NCBI GenBank assembly: GCA_030035585.1
Contig: CM057461.1
Span: 1,279,001 to 1,343,000, forward strand
DNA: 64,000 nt
Source of the DNA: Dugong dugon
Lineage: Eukaryota > Chordata > Mammalia > Sirenia > Dugongidae
Direction: 5' to 3'
This document shows, in pieces, positions 30,712 to 42,002 of this stretch; position 1 is the stretch's first letter, and the number at the start of each line of letters is the position of its first letter. Made by a program: the position numbers and the translations under genes. The notes beneath the pieces are model-generated. The model saw only the letters and a program-made list of their open reading frames with translations, did no database searches and was not told the DNA's origin.

Positions 30712-31276
30712 CTCAGTGTGCTGCGGGGCTCTGCTGGGGGGCTCGGCACGCTGCAGGGGCTCAGTGTGCTGCGGGGCTCTGCTGGGGGGCTCGGCACGCT
30801 GCAGGGGCTCAGTGTGCTGCGGGGCTCTGCTGGGGGGCTCGGCACGCTGCAGGGGCTCAGTGTGCTGCGGGGCTCTGCTGGAGGGCTCGGCACGCTGCAG
30901 GGGCTCAGTGTGCTGCGGGGCTCTGCTGGGGGGTGGCTCAGTGTGCTGTGGGGCTCCGCTGGGGGGCTCGGCAAGCTGCAGGGGCTCAGTGTGCTGCGGG
31001 GCTCTGCTGGGGGGCTCCGCACGCTGCAGAGGCTCAGTGTGCTGCGGGGCTCTGCTGGGGGGCTCCGCACGCTGCAGGGGCTCAGTGTGCTGCGGGGCTC
31101 TGCTGGGGGGCTCTGCACGCTGCAGGGGCTCAGTGTGCTGCGGGGCTCTGCTGGGGGGCTCCGCACGCTGCAGGGGCTCAGTGTGCTGCGGGACTCTGCT
31201 GGGGGGTGGCTCAGTGTGCTGTGGGGCTCCCCTGGGGGGCTCCGCACGCTGCAGGGAAGCTCAGAGTGCTGCGGGG
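30712..31276. repeat. 48-bp VNTR in NTSR1 intron 2
   Basis: Twelve tandem units of 'ctcagtgtgctgcggggctctgctggggggctc...ctgcagggg', starting at 30712, 30760, 30808, 30856, 30904, 30937, 30985, 31033, 31081, 31129, 31177 and 31210. Units are 48 bp except two 33-bp short forms at 30904 and 31177, spaced 273 bp apart, which suggests a higher-order duplication. Because 48 is divisible by three, several frames stay open on both strands. On the minus strand each unit carries CAG-ending C-rich runs resembling splice acceptors. Confidence 0.95.
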
Positions 31277-31510
31277 CTCTGCTGGGAGGCTCAGCACACT
31301 GCAGGGGCTCCGCTGGGAGGCTCAGCGCACTGCAGGGGCTCCGCTGGGAGGCTCAGCGCACTGCAGGGGCTCCGCTGGGAGGCTCAGCGCACTGCAGGGG
31401 CTCCGCTGGGAGGCTCAGCGCACTGCAGGGGCTCCGCTGGGAGGCTCAGCGCACTGCAGGGGCTCCGCTGGGAGGCTCAGCGCACTGCAGGGGCTCTGCT
31501 GGGAGGGCCT
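31277..31510. repeat. 31-bp VNTR next to the 48-bp array
   Basis: Seven full units of 'ctccgctgggaggctcagcgcactgcagggg' start every 31 bp from 31277, and a partial eighth starts at 31494. The unit looks like a shortened relative of the adjacent 48-bp unit (shared 'ctgctggg', 'ggctc', 'gcactgcagggg'), so the arrays are likely related by descent. Confidence 0.95.
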
Positions 31511-31615
31511 CATGGGGCCCCCAGGCCAGTCCCTCCGGTGACTTAAGAAGGCAGCATCTCAAACCTCTTAGCTGTTTTGGATTTTGACATTGAGCACAGT
31601 CTCCTGCAAAGGTTA

Positions 31616-32046
31616 AAGTGCTATGGGTTGAACTCTGCCCCCGAAAAGGTGTTGAAGTCCTAACACTAGTACCTGTGAACGTGGCCTCATTCGGGGAACA
31701 GGGTTTGCCTTTTGTTACTGGTTTTAAGGAGGTTGTACCAGAGCAGAGGGAGTCTAGTCCTGGTCCTTTGAGTGGTCTTCTCAAAGAGAAGGACAGACAC
31801 GGAGACAGAGTCACACACACATGCCAGAATCTTTCTACAAACCGAGCAATGCCAGGAAACGCCCGGGGCTGCAGAGGCTGAGGGACACAAGGAGGCATCT
31901 TCCCCTAGAGCCTTCCGAGAGAGTGTGGCCCTGCCAATACCCTGCATTCTGACTCCCAGCATCCACAACTGTGTGACAATAAATAAATCTCTGTTTTTTA
32001 AAGCCACCCACTTTGTGATGACTTGTTACAGCAGACCTAGGAGACC
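31616..32046 (+). mobile_element. MaLR-type LTR, plus strand
   Basis: 'atgggttgaactctgccccc', 'gaagtcctaacactagtacc', 'aggacagacacggagacagag', 'ctgtgtgacaataaataaatc' with a poly(A) signal, and 'taggagaccaagaca' at the end. Antisense in NTSR1 intron 2. Confidence 0.8.
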
Positions 32047-32105
32047 AAGACAAAGCCCAGATCTCACTTCAGAGCAGGGGCTTGGGCTGGGTCTGGTCTC
32101 AGCAA

Positions 32106-32156
32106 CGCAGTTCTCCTCTCTGAGCCTCAGTTTCCTCATCTGTAAAATGGGGATGT
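32106..32156 (-). mobile_element. MIR fragment
   Basis: 'gagcctcagtttcctcatctgtaaaatgggga' is the complement of the MIR core. Confidence 0.85.
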
Positions 32157-32162
32157 AGCATA

Positions 32163-33500
32163 TTTGTGCCCATTCCAAAGAAAGGTGATCTAACAGAAAG
32201 CAGAAATTGTCGGACAATATCATTAATATTACACACGAGTAAAATTTTGCTGAAGATAATTAAGAAGTGGTTGCAGCAGTACATCGACAGGGAGCTGCCA
32301 GAAATTCAAGCCAGATTCAGAAGAGGACGTGGAATCAGGGATATCATTGCTGATGTTAGGGATCTTGGCTGAAAGCAGAGAATACCAGAAAGATGTTTAC
32401 CTGTGTTTTATTGACTATGCAAAAGGCATTCGACTGTGTGGATCATAACAAATTATGGATAACATTATGAATAATGTAAATTCCAGAGTACTTAATAATG
32501 TAAATTCTGAACCTGTACATAAACCAAGAAGCAGTCATTTTAACAGAACAAGAGGATACTGTGTGGTTTAAAATCAGGAAAGGTGTGTGTCAGGGCTGTA
32601 TCCTTTCACCATACTTATTCAGTCTGTATGCTGAGCAAATAATCTGAGAAGCTGGACTATATGAAGAAGAATGGGGCATCAGGATTGGAGGAAGACTCAT
32701 TTACAACCTGAGTTATACAGATGACACAACCTTGCTTGCTGAAGGTCAAGAGGGCTTGAAGCACTTACTGATGAAGATCAGACTACAGCCTTCCATGTGG
32801 ATTACACCTTAACATAAAGAAAACAAAAATCCTCACAACTGGACAAATAAGCAACATCGTGATAAACGGAGAAAAGATTGAAGTTGTCAAGGATTTCATT
32901 TTACTTGGATCCACACTCAACACCCTTGAAAACAGCAGTCAAGAGATGAAACAATGCATTGCATTGGGCAAATCTGCTGCAAAAAACCTCTTTAAAATGT
33001 TCAAAAGCAAAGGTGGCACTTTGAAGGCTAAGGTGTGCTTGACCCAAGCCATGGTGCTTTCAATTGCTTCATATGAATGCAAAAGCTGGAAAATGAATAA
33101 GGAAGACTGAAGAAGAATTGACACCTTTGAATCTTGGAGTTGGTGAGGAACATTGAATATACCATGGAGTTCCAGAAGAACGAACAAATTTGTCTTGGAA
33201 GTACTACATCCAGAATGCTCCTTAGAAGCAGGGATGGTGAGACTTCGTCTCACATACTTCGGACATGTTATCAGGAGGGATCAGCCCCTGGAGAAGGACA
33301 TCATGCTTGGTAAAGTAGAGGGTCAGTGAAAGAAAGGAAAACCCTCAACGAGATGGATTGGCACAGTGGCTGCAACAATGGGTTCAAGCACAACAACAAT
33401 TGTGAAGATGGCGCAGGACTGGGCAGTGTTTCATTCTGTTGTATGTAGTGTTGCTATGAGTTGAAGTTGACTTGATGGTACCTCACAACAACAGTAGCAG
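32163..33500 (+). mobile_element. RTE-clade LINE, 5'-truncated
   Basis: 1.34 kb covering most of the reverse transcriptase domain to the 3' end. It starts in 'ccaaagaaaggtgatc', encodes PEIQARFRRGRG (about 32300), a broken FIDYAKG-like motif, SYTDDTTLLAE with the two catalytic Asp retained (about 32711-32735), NGEKIEVVKDFILLGS, and ends 'cttgatggtacctcacaacaac'. Multiple stops and frameshifts. It starts right after a MIR. Confidence 0.92.
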
Positions 33501-36204
33501 TACCCCTTGGAGGCTTGCTGTGCAGATGCAGTGAGATGGGTCCTGGAACACCCCTGCCCCAAGCCAGGCATGAAGAATCTTCCGGCAGAGGTGAGCAGTG
33601 ACTATCACCCACACTGGCTGCTCGTCCTTGGACAGAAGTCCCAGGGCCACCGCTGTGCTCTGGGTGCCTGTCCACAGAGGAAGGGCCAGTGCCAGTGGTG
33701 ATGGACACGTGGCCAGGTTGCTGTTGCTCTTGTGTTCACAGCTTGACTCCATGCTTCAGAGTCTGTTGGTCTGGCCGCAGCCCTGGTCTCACCCAGAGTC
33801 ACATGGCATCATCATGGTTTACATGTGGCAGTGGGCTGCTGTGGGGCTGCTATGCCATTCCCGGGCAGAGACAATCACCATCCCAGAGATGCCAAGATCC
33901 TGACTTGGGGCACAGGCAGGGGACCAAGGACAAGCCCTGGGTTTTGGGGTCCCCACATTTTGGTTTACTGGGGCCACAGCTGGCTGGTAGCATCAGTGGT
34001 TTGGACCTGCGTCAGGAGACTGTTTTCCTTGCCTGTTGCACCCTTTGAAGGCACCCTGTTTGCTGTTTCCTGGCTGAACATCTTCCCCTGGCTGGAAGGG
34101 GGACCTCGGGCCACGTGGTCAGCACCTAGCACACAACAGGGCTCATGCGCCAGTTGCCCGCCTTCCTGGGAGCAGCGTTGGGGCCCTCAGAGCCCATAAG
34201 GGCTCCCGAAGACCTGAGCATGTTCCTGGGTGGACCCCTCCCCAGCCCCTCTAGTGGCTGTTCTGGAAGGACCCCAGGGCCTGACTTGAGCTAGACCTGG
34301 ACAGGGTCAAAGCAGGCTGGCCAGGTTCAGCAAACAACAATAACGGACGCCCAGCAGACTGAACTTCAGACAAACGGAGTCTGCGGTATTTAGGACATAC
34401 CTCTGCTAAAAACCATTTGTTGTTTGTCTGCAATTCGAATTTAATGGATGGTCCTGTAGCTCATCCTGCTGCCCCAAGGCCGAGGCACCGCCTGAGTCAG
34501 GGCGAGGAGGTCAGGCCTGACCTCCAGTCTGAGCTGTGCCCCAGCTGACCAGCTGGAGGGAGAAGCTCTCGTGGGGCCCTCCCGGGTCTGAGATGGGTAA
34601 CTAATCCTTAATTCGGGATGGAAAGGGCCAGAAGGTCAGCGGGCACCCGGCCCACCACCCCTCCAGCTCCCCTGCCCACCCTGATGCCAAGGGCAGCGGT
34701 TGCCTGGTGCTCACAGCACTGGCGGAAGGAGGCATCTGGGGCTGGTTTCTGCTCCTTCTGCGGCCGGTCCTGCCGACACAGCGCTCCAGTTTGCGATGAT
34801 CATTCCTTCTTTTATAAAAACATTCACACGGACTCTGGGTTACCCTGACAGTGGGTGGCACCGCCCTGAGTCAAGTGACTCACCAGCTTCTCTGAGTCGG
34901 ACAGCGCTGCCAAGGCCAGGGCTGGTAGTGATAAGTCCGTGGGCTCTCCCGGCCGCGGCACGCTTTCTGAGTATTCGCTCTCCAGGATGTTCTGAGGTAA
35001 TTCATGGAAGCTGCCGCCATCACACTAATGAAAACCGGTCCCCACACCACATCCTCCAAACAGAGTTCACCCCACAGTACAAGGCAAGTGCGATTGGAGA
35101 GCTTGCGGAAGACGTGAGATTCCTGCAGCCGGTGACGCTGCTGCCGGGGATGTGCTACCCAGGAGGCACAGGGCGCACAGCAGCTGCGGGAGGCCAAGTG
35201 ACCGCTCTTGCTTTGAAGGTGCCACGGTTAGAAGGCAAAGTGGAGTCCACGCTTGAGGGGCTTGGTCAGAAAATGGTGCCCCGGATCCACGCCCCACCCA
35301 CCTGTCTGTCCCAGGATTGGCCCGTGGCTGGAATGGAAATCCTGTGTTAAACATAAAGTAAAACACATGATTTTCATCACGTTTGATGTTTTTCAGATGC
35401 AGTTCCTTCACGCCAGCAGTCAGGGACGTTGTCCCGGTGCTGACCGTCGGCAGACATCCCGGCTTGAAAAGATATTTCCAACCTACCACGTTAAATAACA
35501 TACACTATTATGCTTCTTTCTACTTTTGACAACGTGGTTTCTAGGACATTCCACAATGACCTATGTGGCTCACATTACACTCTACTGGACGGCGCTGAGT
35601 TAGACCCAGAACCAGCGGTGAGCAGTCATTCCCACTGTGCAGGGCACCAGGCTGTCTGCCTAGGGGTGGCGATTGGGAGGGCTACTGGGGCCAGCAGGAG
35701 GCACAGTCAGGTGTTCTAGGGGCCTGCCTCAGCTGCCACCATGTGAGGCTAGCCAGTGTGCAGGGCTGCCTTCAGGGGGGCGGGCAGCAAGGTGTCAAGG
35801 AATGAGCCTCCCTCACTGACACCCACCTCTCTGAGCATGATCAGACCCAGGGACACACAGGGCAGAGAACCACAGCCCACACAAAACATAAGCTCCCCCC
35901 TGCTCTCCCGTGACGGGGTAGACTTGGGGCCTTTGGGGGGTTCAGTCTTCAGGACTCCCTGTTAGATCTGCAGAGCCTTGGGGGTCACACCCTGGGCCTC
36001 ATCCGCTGACACCAGACTGCGATTCAGTTGTTGGGGTGGACCTAGCACTCACGGAGTCCAAAATCTCCTCTGGTAAAGGTTGGTAGCCCCTTTGTAGGGT
36101 GATAAGCTCGGTTACACAGTTCTGGCCAAGCCCTGGAATAAGCCCTGGAATACAGGTCAGGACTGGGAAGGAGGAGGCAGAAGGGGCCTGAGTCATCCAC
36201 TGAT
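33501..36204. other. NTSR1 intron 2, no gene recognised
   Basis: Unique-looking intron DNA between the RTE copy and a GGAT microsatellite. No conserved exon, RNA or clear repeat was recognised. Confidence 0.4.
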
Positions 36205-36682
36205 GAATGGTTGAATAAATGGATGGATGAAGGTAGGAAGAAAAAATGAATGGATGGATGATTTGATGGATGGATGGAAAAATGAAAGGATGGGTGGATG
36301 GATGATGGATGGGTGGGTGGGTGGGTGGATGGATGGATGGGTGGGTGGATGGATGGATGGGTGGACGGATGGATGGATGGGTGGGTGGGTGGATGGATGG
36401 ATGGATGGATGGGCGGGTGGATGGATGGAAGGGCGGGGGGATGGGTGGATGGGCAGGTGGATGGGTGGGTGGGTGGATGGATGGATGGGTGGGTGGATGG
36501 ATGGATGGGTGGATGGATGGATGGATGGGTGGGTGGGTGGATGGATGGGTGGATGGATGGGTGGGTGGATGGGTAGATAGATGGATGGATGGGTAGATGG
36601 ATGGGTGAAGGGATGGCTGGCTGGCTGGCTGGCTGGATGGCTGGCTGGATGGGTAGATGGATGGGTGAAGGGATGGATGGAG
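36205..36682 (+). repeat. (GGAT/GGGT)n microsatellite
   Basis: About 470 bases of 'ggatggatgggtgggtgg' pattern with a short GGCT block near 36610-36650. It ends about 145 bases from the NTSR1 exon 2 donor. Open frames of up to 246 codons on the two strands (Trp/Gly/Met/Asp-rich or Pro/Ser/His-rich) are by-products of the repeat. Confidence 0.95.
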
Positions 36683-36825
36683 CTGAAAAGCAGCACCACG
36701 ACCCTGACTGGAGCAAGAACTCCTGGGTCTTAGCTTCAACGTGCTTCATCCCCGTGTCTTTGAAGCTCTGCCTTTGGTGACCCTAGGCTGCTGCCCGCCC
36801 CCAGGAGGACCCAGAGGTTACATAC

Positions 36826-37027
36826 GTAAGACCCGGGCACCATGCCTCAGGGCCTGCACCCTTCCAGGCTCGATCGACATGCTGAATGTGGTTTGCTGGC
36901 CCCCGACGGTGTAGACCTGGTCCTGCTCGGCTGCCTGGCGCACCATGACCGTCAACTTGTTGGCAATGACGGTGTTCAGGACCGAGATGATCACCATGGG
37001 GAATACGAAGGAGACGAAGGTGTTGAC
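36826..37027 (-). CDS. NTSR1: Neurotensin receptor 1, exon 2 (TM5-ICL3)
   Basis: A 202-nt exon: 67 codons plus one base. The acceptor CTCCTGCAG ends at 37028 and the donor is GTATGT at 36825. The translation starts [20 protein letters not shown] (second half of TM5), continues through [17 protein letters not shown] into the third intracellular loop, and ends [14 protein letters not shown] at the foot of TM6. The final C joins exon 3 to make Arg. ICL3 contacts Gq, and the basic RHGARVLR segment is the conserved G-protein-facing end of TM6. Residues correspond to about 239-306 of the 418-residue human protein. Loop changes such as [12 protein letters not shown] fall in a region expected to vary. 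The large exon 1 is not in the window. Confidence 0.96.
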
Positions 37028-38404
37028 CTGCAGGAGAAAGGGTGGCTGTCAGACCTCCCACTGTGCCAGTCTGGGCTCCTACAAGGGAGATGTCACCTTT
37101 CAAATCAGTCCTGGGCACCTGGCATGCTGGTTGGGGCTCAGGGTCTGGATGTGGGGGTGCTCAGTCATTGCAAGCACAGGAACGTCCTTCTATCTGGGCT
37201 GCCTGCGACCCATCCCCACACCACAAGCTCCACCTGTCCCCACTCCTGCCCAGAAGAGGGTCGCAGACTCCAGCCACCTCGGGGAGCCCCTCTGCACAGG
37301 GTCTGCCTGAATATGGTGTGGAGTGTGGGGTGGAACACATACTCGCGGGGTCCTGGCCATGGGGAAGGACCAGGGGCTCTAAGCACCCAGGTCTGGCACA
37401 GCAAGCCCACGAATGCTGTCCCGAGTGTGTGGCCGCTCCCCCTTCGCCCTCTCGAACAGGACGGCTGAGCCCAGGACCTTTGAGCCTGTATGCCAGCAGT
37501 TCAGTGTCGATGCTAAAAGCACAGCCTGCCTCCAGCTCCACCCCAACTGCCTCTCAGAGCACGCAAAGGTGGGGGCCCCTCTTGTCAGCACCTGGGGGCT
37601 GCTTTCCACACATCACAACCTCTAACCTAATTGCTAACCCATCCTGTATGAGGGAAACTGAGTCTCAGGGAGGCCAAGGGTCTTGCCCAGCTCCTTGGAT
37701 ACACCAGGCTGTGATTGCCTTTGCAGACACTTGCTTAGCCAGGGCAGCCGTGGCCTTGTTGGGGAGGGTGGCTGCCTAGCTCCCCAAGACAGGAGTGAGG
37801 CTTCCTCAGTGGCCAGGTGAGCAGTGGGGGGGCTCACGGGCAGAGGGAGAGCTGGTCCCCCCAAGCTGCCCCCATGGGCCTCCACCCCAGGCAGTGGTGA
37901 CAGCCAAGGGGCTCACAGCCACCCAGAGCGTGTCCTCTTAATCGCTCTCTTGCCTGCAATGTTTTGACGTTTCTGGCTTCTTAGCACTTGTAGACTGCCT
38001 TCTTGAGATTGAGCAATGAAGGCTGCTGTTTCCGCGTCTGCTAAGCTGCTCCTAAGGCTCATTTTAAATTTCAGATGCAAAGAGGCTTTTGGTTGTTTGG
38101 AGAAGCTGCCCGCTCTGGCTCGGTGGCTCGGTGGCGGCACTTTTAATAGGAGGTTCTGGGGAACCCACACTTGGAGCCCCCTGGCCTGGGCCCCAGGCTA
38201 CTGTCCTTGCTGTCTCCACACCCTGGTCTGCCCTGGGCCCGCGAGCAGAGCTGTGGGTCCTGTGGGTGAGGCTTCATCTGGACAGCCATGGTTACGATTG
38301 TCCCGGTGAGGAAGACCCAGTGGCAGCCTGGCAGACACACACAGCTGCTCTCACACGCTGGCCCCTGTGTCTCTCCCCTCCTCAGTCTAGAGCCACCCCC
38401 TGAA

Positions 38405-38470
38405 GCAGGCACTAGTGCTCCCCTTTTATAGATGGGGAAACCAAGGCACAGAGGCTCAGTAACCTGTCCC
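38405..38470 (+). mobile_element. MIR fragment
   Basis: 'ttttatagatggggaaaccaaggcacagagg' followed by 'agtaacctg' is the MIR core in plus orientation. Confidence 0.8.
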
Positions 38471-40442
38471 GAGCCCACGCAGAGGCACTGGGCACAGACA
38501 CCCACCTTCCTCCTTTGAGCAGGAAGGACATTGTCCGTGGCCAACACACCTCATGGCAGTGCAGGGGCCCAGAGGGTTGGGGATCCCTGGGACAGGGGGC
38601 AGTGGCCATGGAGAACCAGGGCAGTGCTGGAGGGTTCTGTGGCCAGGGGTTTCTGGATCCAGAAAGTCAGCAGGTTCGCTCCCTGGGGCTCTGGGCATCC
38701 ACCCGTCTGTCTGTCTGACCATGCCTGCCTCTTCTTGGAGACTGGCTGGGGCTGTGCCTCTGAAGGTCGTGCCTGTGGCCCCGACAGCTCCGACGAGGGA
38801 AGGCCTGGCCCCAGGCTCGGCTCGGGAGGACTCGGCGGCCTGTGCTCACCTTCAGGTCCCATTACAGCATCGCTAAACAGACATGGGGTCAAACACATGG
38901 AGAAGGGTTGGTCCCACCCCTGGGGGGAAAGCCATCCTGCACCAGCTGGCCTTAGTGCCAACCACTCTGTCGGCCTCTGGGAACCGACCCCAGACACGGC
39001 TCTGTCTGGCCCCTGAGCCTCTCGAGGCTTAGGGGTCCGCCCTTCGCCCTGCTCGTCTCGGCTGCTTTCTGTGTTGGGGAAGCAGAAGCACACAGTGCTG
39101 GTGTGGCCAAGGGCAGGTGAGAAGTCCCTCTCCACTCCCGGCAAGGCCTTGGGGTCCTGGGGGCCTCCAGGCCCAACCTCGGGAGACAAAACCATTTCCT
39201 GTGGGTCACCGCAGACGGCTTAATGTAAACAGAGAGAATGTATCCAACATAGATCTTAAAAGTCAAAACGTTTAAAATACCACACCTCTCCTGAGCACAG
39301 GCAGCGAGAATAGCTACCTCTGGGGGCCCAGCGCGGGTGGCTGGCAGCTGTGGAGTCTGGCCAGAGGCTCCCCAGCCACTCCCCACAGGGCGAGCCTTCT
39401 GAGCCCTAGAATGGATTCTGAAGGGAGGGGTGATGGGGCTGGCGGGGCCGGGGACTGGTGAGCTGAGGGGCGGGGCAGGGGCCCCGGGAGTCAGCTTCCC
39501 TCCCTGCTGACCCTTCCTTGGGTCTCCCACCTGGGCCTGGAGGCCCCGGCTGCCCCTGGCCCACGGCTCACCACCTCGGTCACACAGCCACACGCTGACC
39601 TTGGGCCCGTTGAGCCTCTTTGAGCCTCTTCCCACCTCCGTGTCTGTGCCCGGCTGTGCCCTCCAAAGGCTGCTGTTCCTGCAACACCCCCACCCCGGGG
39701 GGCTCCTCCCCCTGCTGAGCGCCGCCTCCTGAGAGGCCCCCGCCAACTCTGTTGTTCCTGTCAGAGCGCCTCCTTCGGCTAGCTCTTCCCGGTGTTTATT
39801 TCTTGTCCGCTGTTGGCCAGGGACTCGACTGCCAAGGGCAGGTCCATGTCGCCCTGCTAACCTCGGTGTCCTGGGTGTCCAGCACACGGAGTGCTCAGTA
39901 TACACTGGGGGACCCCTGGTAGTGACTGCAAGCTCCTCGGAAGAGCCTGGGTCCTTCCTTCCCTCCTGGCCCCTGAGCTGCACCTGGGGTGGTGGCAGGG
40001 GCAGATAACCACGTGCCAATGAGCTGGGCCCAGTCTGTGTCCAACACGGCCCCCACACCCCTGTGCCTGCCGCCTGCAGCAGGACGGGGCCAGCCGTCCC
40101 ATCCAGGCCCAGATACCCTGGGATGCGTTTCCTCACTGTGGGGGCAGCTCTGAGCCTCACCTCCCATCCACCCAGCAGGGCATTCTAGGAGCCTCTCCCC
40201 CTCATGCCGGGGGCTTGGCCGGGGTGGAGGCACCCGCCCTGCGTTCATCCTCCCAGAATGCTGGTTGGCCGTTGGTTGCTGTTGCCTTAATCTTCTGCCC
40301 ACAAACCCCAGGGTCGTGTGGACATGTTGGAGGACAGGGTGCTGAGTGAAGGGGCAGGGTGCCCCACCCTGGAGCCAGCTTGGTAGCTCTGGACGGCTTC
40401 TCTGGCCAAGGGCTCAGAGCTGGGTCTGTTGGTAGGAAGCTG

Positions 40443-40965
40443 TCATGGATTGAATTACGTCCCCCCAAAATATTTGTCTCAATTTGGCTAGGCTATGATT
40501 CCCAGTATCATGTGATTGTCCACCATTTTGTCATCTGACGTGATTTACTGTGAGTTTCCTACGTTTTGTAAATCCTATTACTATGATGTTAATGAGACAA
40601 ATTAGCGGCAGTTACGTTGATGCGATCTACGCAATTAAGTTGTGTTTTAAACCAATCTCTTTTGAGCTATAAAAGCTATAAAAGAGAAAAAGAGGAGACA
40701 TGGGGACCTCATACCACCAAGAAAGCAGCTGTGGGAGCAGAGCATGTTCTTTGGACCTGAGTTCCCTGTGCGAAGCTCCTAGATCAAGGGAAGATTGATG
40801 ACAAGGACCTTCCTCCAGAGCCGAAAGAGAGAGAAAGCCTTCCCCTGGAGCCGACGCCTTGAATTTGGACTTGTAGCCTACTAGACTGTGAGAGAGTAAA
40901 TTTCTCTTTGTTAAAGCCACCCACCTGCGGTATTTCTGCTATAGCAGCACTAGATAACCAAGACA
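40443..40965 (+). mobile_element. MaLR-type LTR, afrotherian form
   Basis: 'atggattgaattacgtcccccc', 'gagctataaaagctataaaag' (TATA-like), 'gagagagaaagccttcccctgg', 'gagagtaaatttctctttg' and 'agcactagataaccaagaca'. Same family as 55718-56105. Confidence 0.85.
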
Positions 40966-41224
40966 GAAGCCCTCCACTTGCAGGACTGTGGGGAGTCAAG
41001 GTATCTGAGCTGAGGGCCCTGGCCAAGGACGTGCCATCCTCCCGGCCCAGGAAGCCTCCCCAGGGCATCCTGCTCCCCGGCTCCAGCTCTTCCACTCTCG
41101 AGAAGGACTCTGTGGACCTGCAGCTCTGTACCTGAGCTAAGAACTCGGTGCACAGGCAGGGCCCCGGGGAGTCGCAGAGTGCTCAGGGGCCCCACTGGTC
41201 CACTTGCTGGCCATGTGACCCAGA

Positions 41225-41297
41225 ACAGGTCAAGAGCCATCTCCCAGCCTCAGCTTTCTCATTCTAAGATGCGGATAACACGATACTTAGCTCAGTG
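41225..41297 (-). mobile_element. MIR fragment
   Basis: 'cagcctcagctttctcattctaagatgcggataac' is a diverged MIR core complement, followed by 'gctcagtgcc'. Confidence 0.65.
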
Positions 41298-41299
41298 CC

Positions 41300-41495
41300 T
41301 ATAGAAAATGGTTTGTGCTTGACTACCAACCTAAAGGTTTGTGGTTCAAACCCACCCAGTGGCTCCACAGAAGAAAGGCCTGGCAATCTGCTCCCATAAA
41401 GATTACAGCCTAGAAAACCCTATGGGGAAGCTCTGCTGTCTCATGGGGTCTCCATGAGTTGTAATTGACTCAAAGGCAACTCTTTTTGTTTTGTT
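41300..41495 (+). mobile_element. AfroSINE, plus strand
   Basis: 'accaacctaaaggtttgtgg', 'cccacccagtggctcc', 'aaagattacagcctagaaaaccc', 'gagttgtaattgactcaaaggc' and a T-rich end. The head is truncated or diverged. Confidence 0.88.
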
Positions 41496-41502
41496 TTTTT
41501 CT

Positions 41503-42002
41503 ATGTTGTTGTTAGGGGACATCGAGTCAGTTCCGACTCACAGAGACCCTGTGTACAACGGAATGAAACACTGCCCAGTCCTGCGCCATCCTCACAATCG
41601 TTTTTATCCTTGAGCCCATTGTTGCAGCCACTGTGTCAATCCATCTCATTGAGGATCTTCCTCTTTTTCAATGACCTTCTACTTTATCAAGCATGATGTC
41701 CTTCTCCAGGAACTGATCCCTCCTGATAACATGTCCAAAGTATGTGAGACGTAGTCTTGCCATCCTTGCTTCTAAGGAGCATACTGATTGTACTTCTTTC
41801 AAGGCAGATTTGTTCGTTCTTCTGGCAGTCCCTGGTCTATTCAGTACTCTTCGCCAACACCATAATTCAAAGGCGTCAATTTTCCTTTGGTCTTCCTTAT
41901 TCATTGTCCAGCTTTTGCATGCATATGAGGTGATTGGAAACACCATGGCTTGGGTCAGGCGCACCTTAGTCTTCAAGGTGACATCTTTGCTTTTCAACAC
42001 TG
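41503..42002 (-). mobile_element. RTE-clade LINE 3' end, minus strand
   Basis: About 500 bases of 3'-terminal RTE. On the minus strand it encodes LKSKDVTLKTKVRLTQAM, then YACKSWTMNKEDQ and YFGHVIRRDQFLEKDIMLD, ending at 'ttgttgttaggggacatcgag' near 41503. A stretch of about 110 codons remains open, indicating a relatively young copy. Confidence 0.92.

Noticed and set aside
30573-31587. Plus-strand frames of 276-322 codons over the NTSR1 intron VNTR
   Set aside because: Antisense to NTSR1 and produced by 48-bp and 31-bp repeats; no domain or start context.
36042-36749. Long His/Pro/Ser frames and Trp/Gly/Met/Asp frames
   Set aside because: Translation of a GGAT tetranucleotide microsatellite; intronic in NTSR1.
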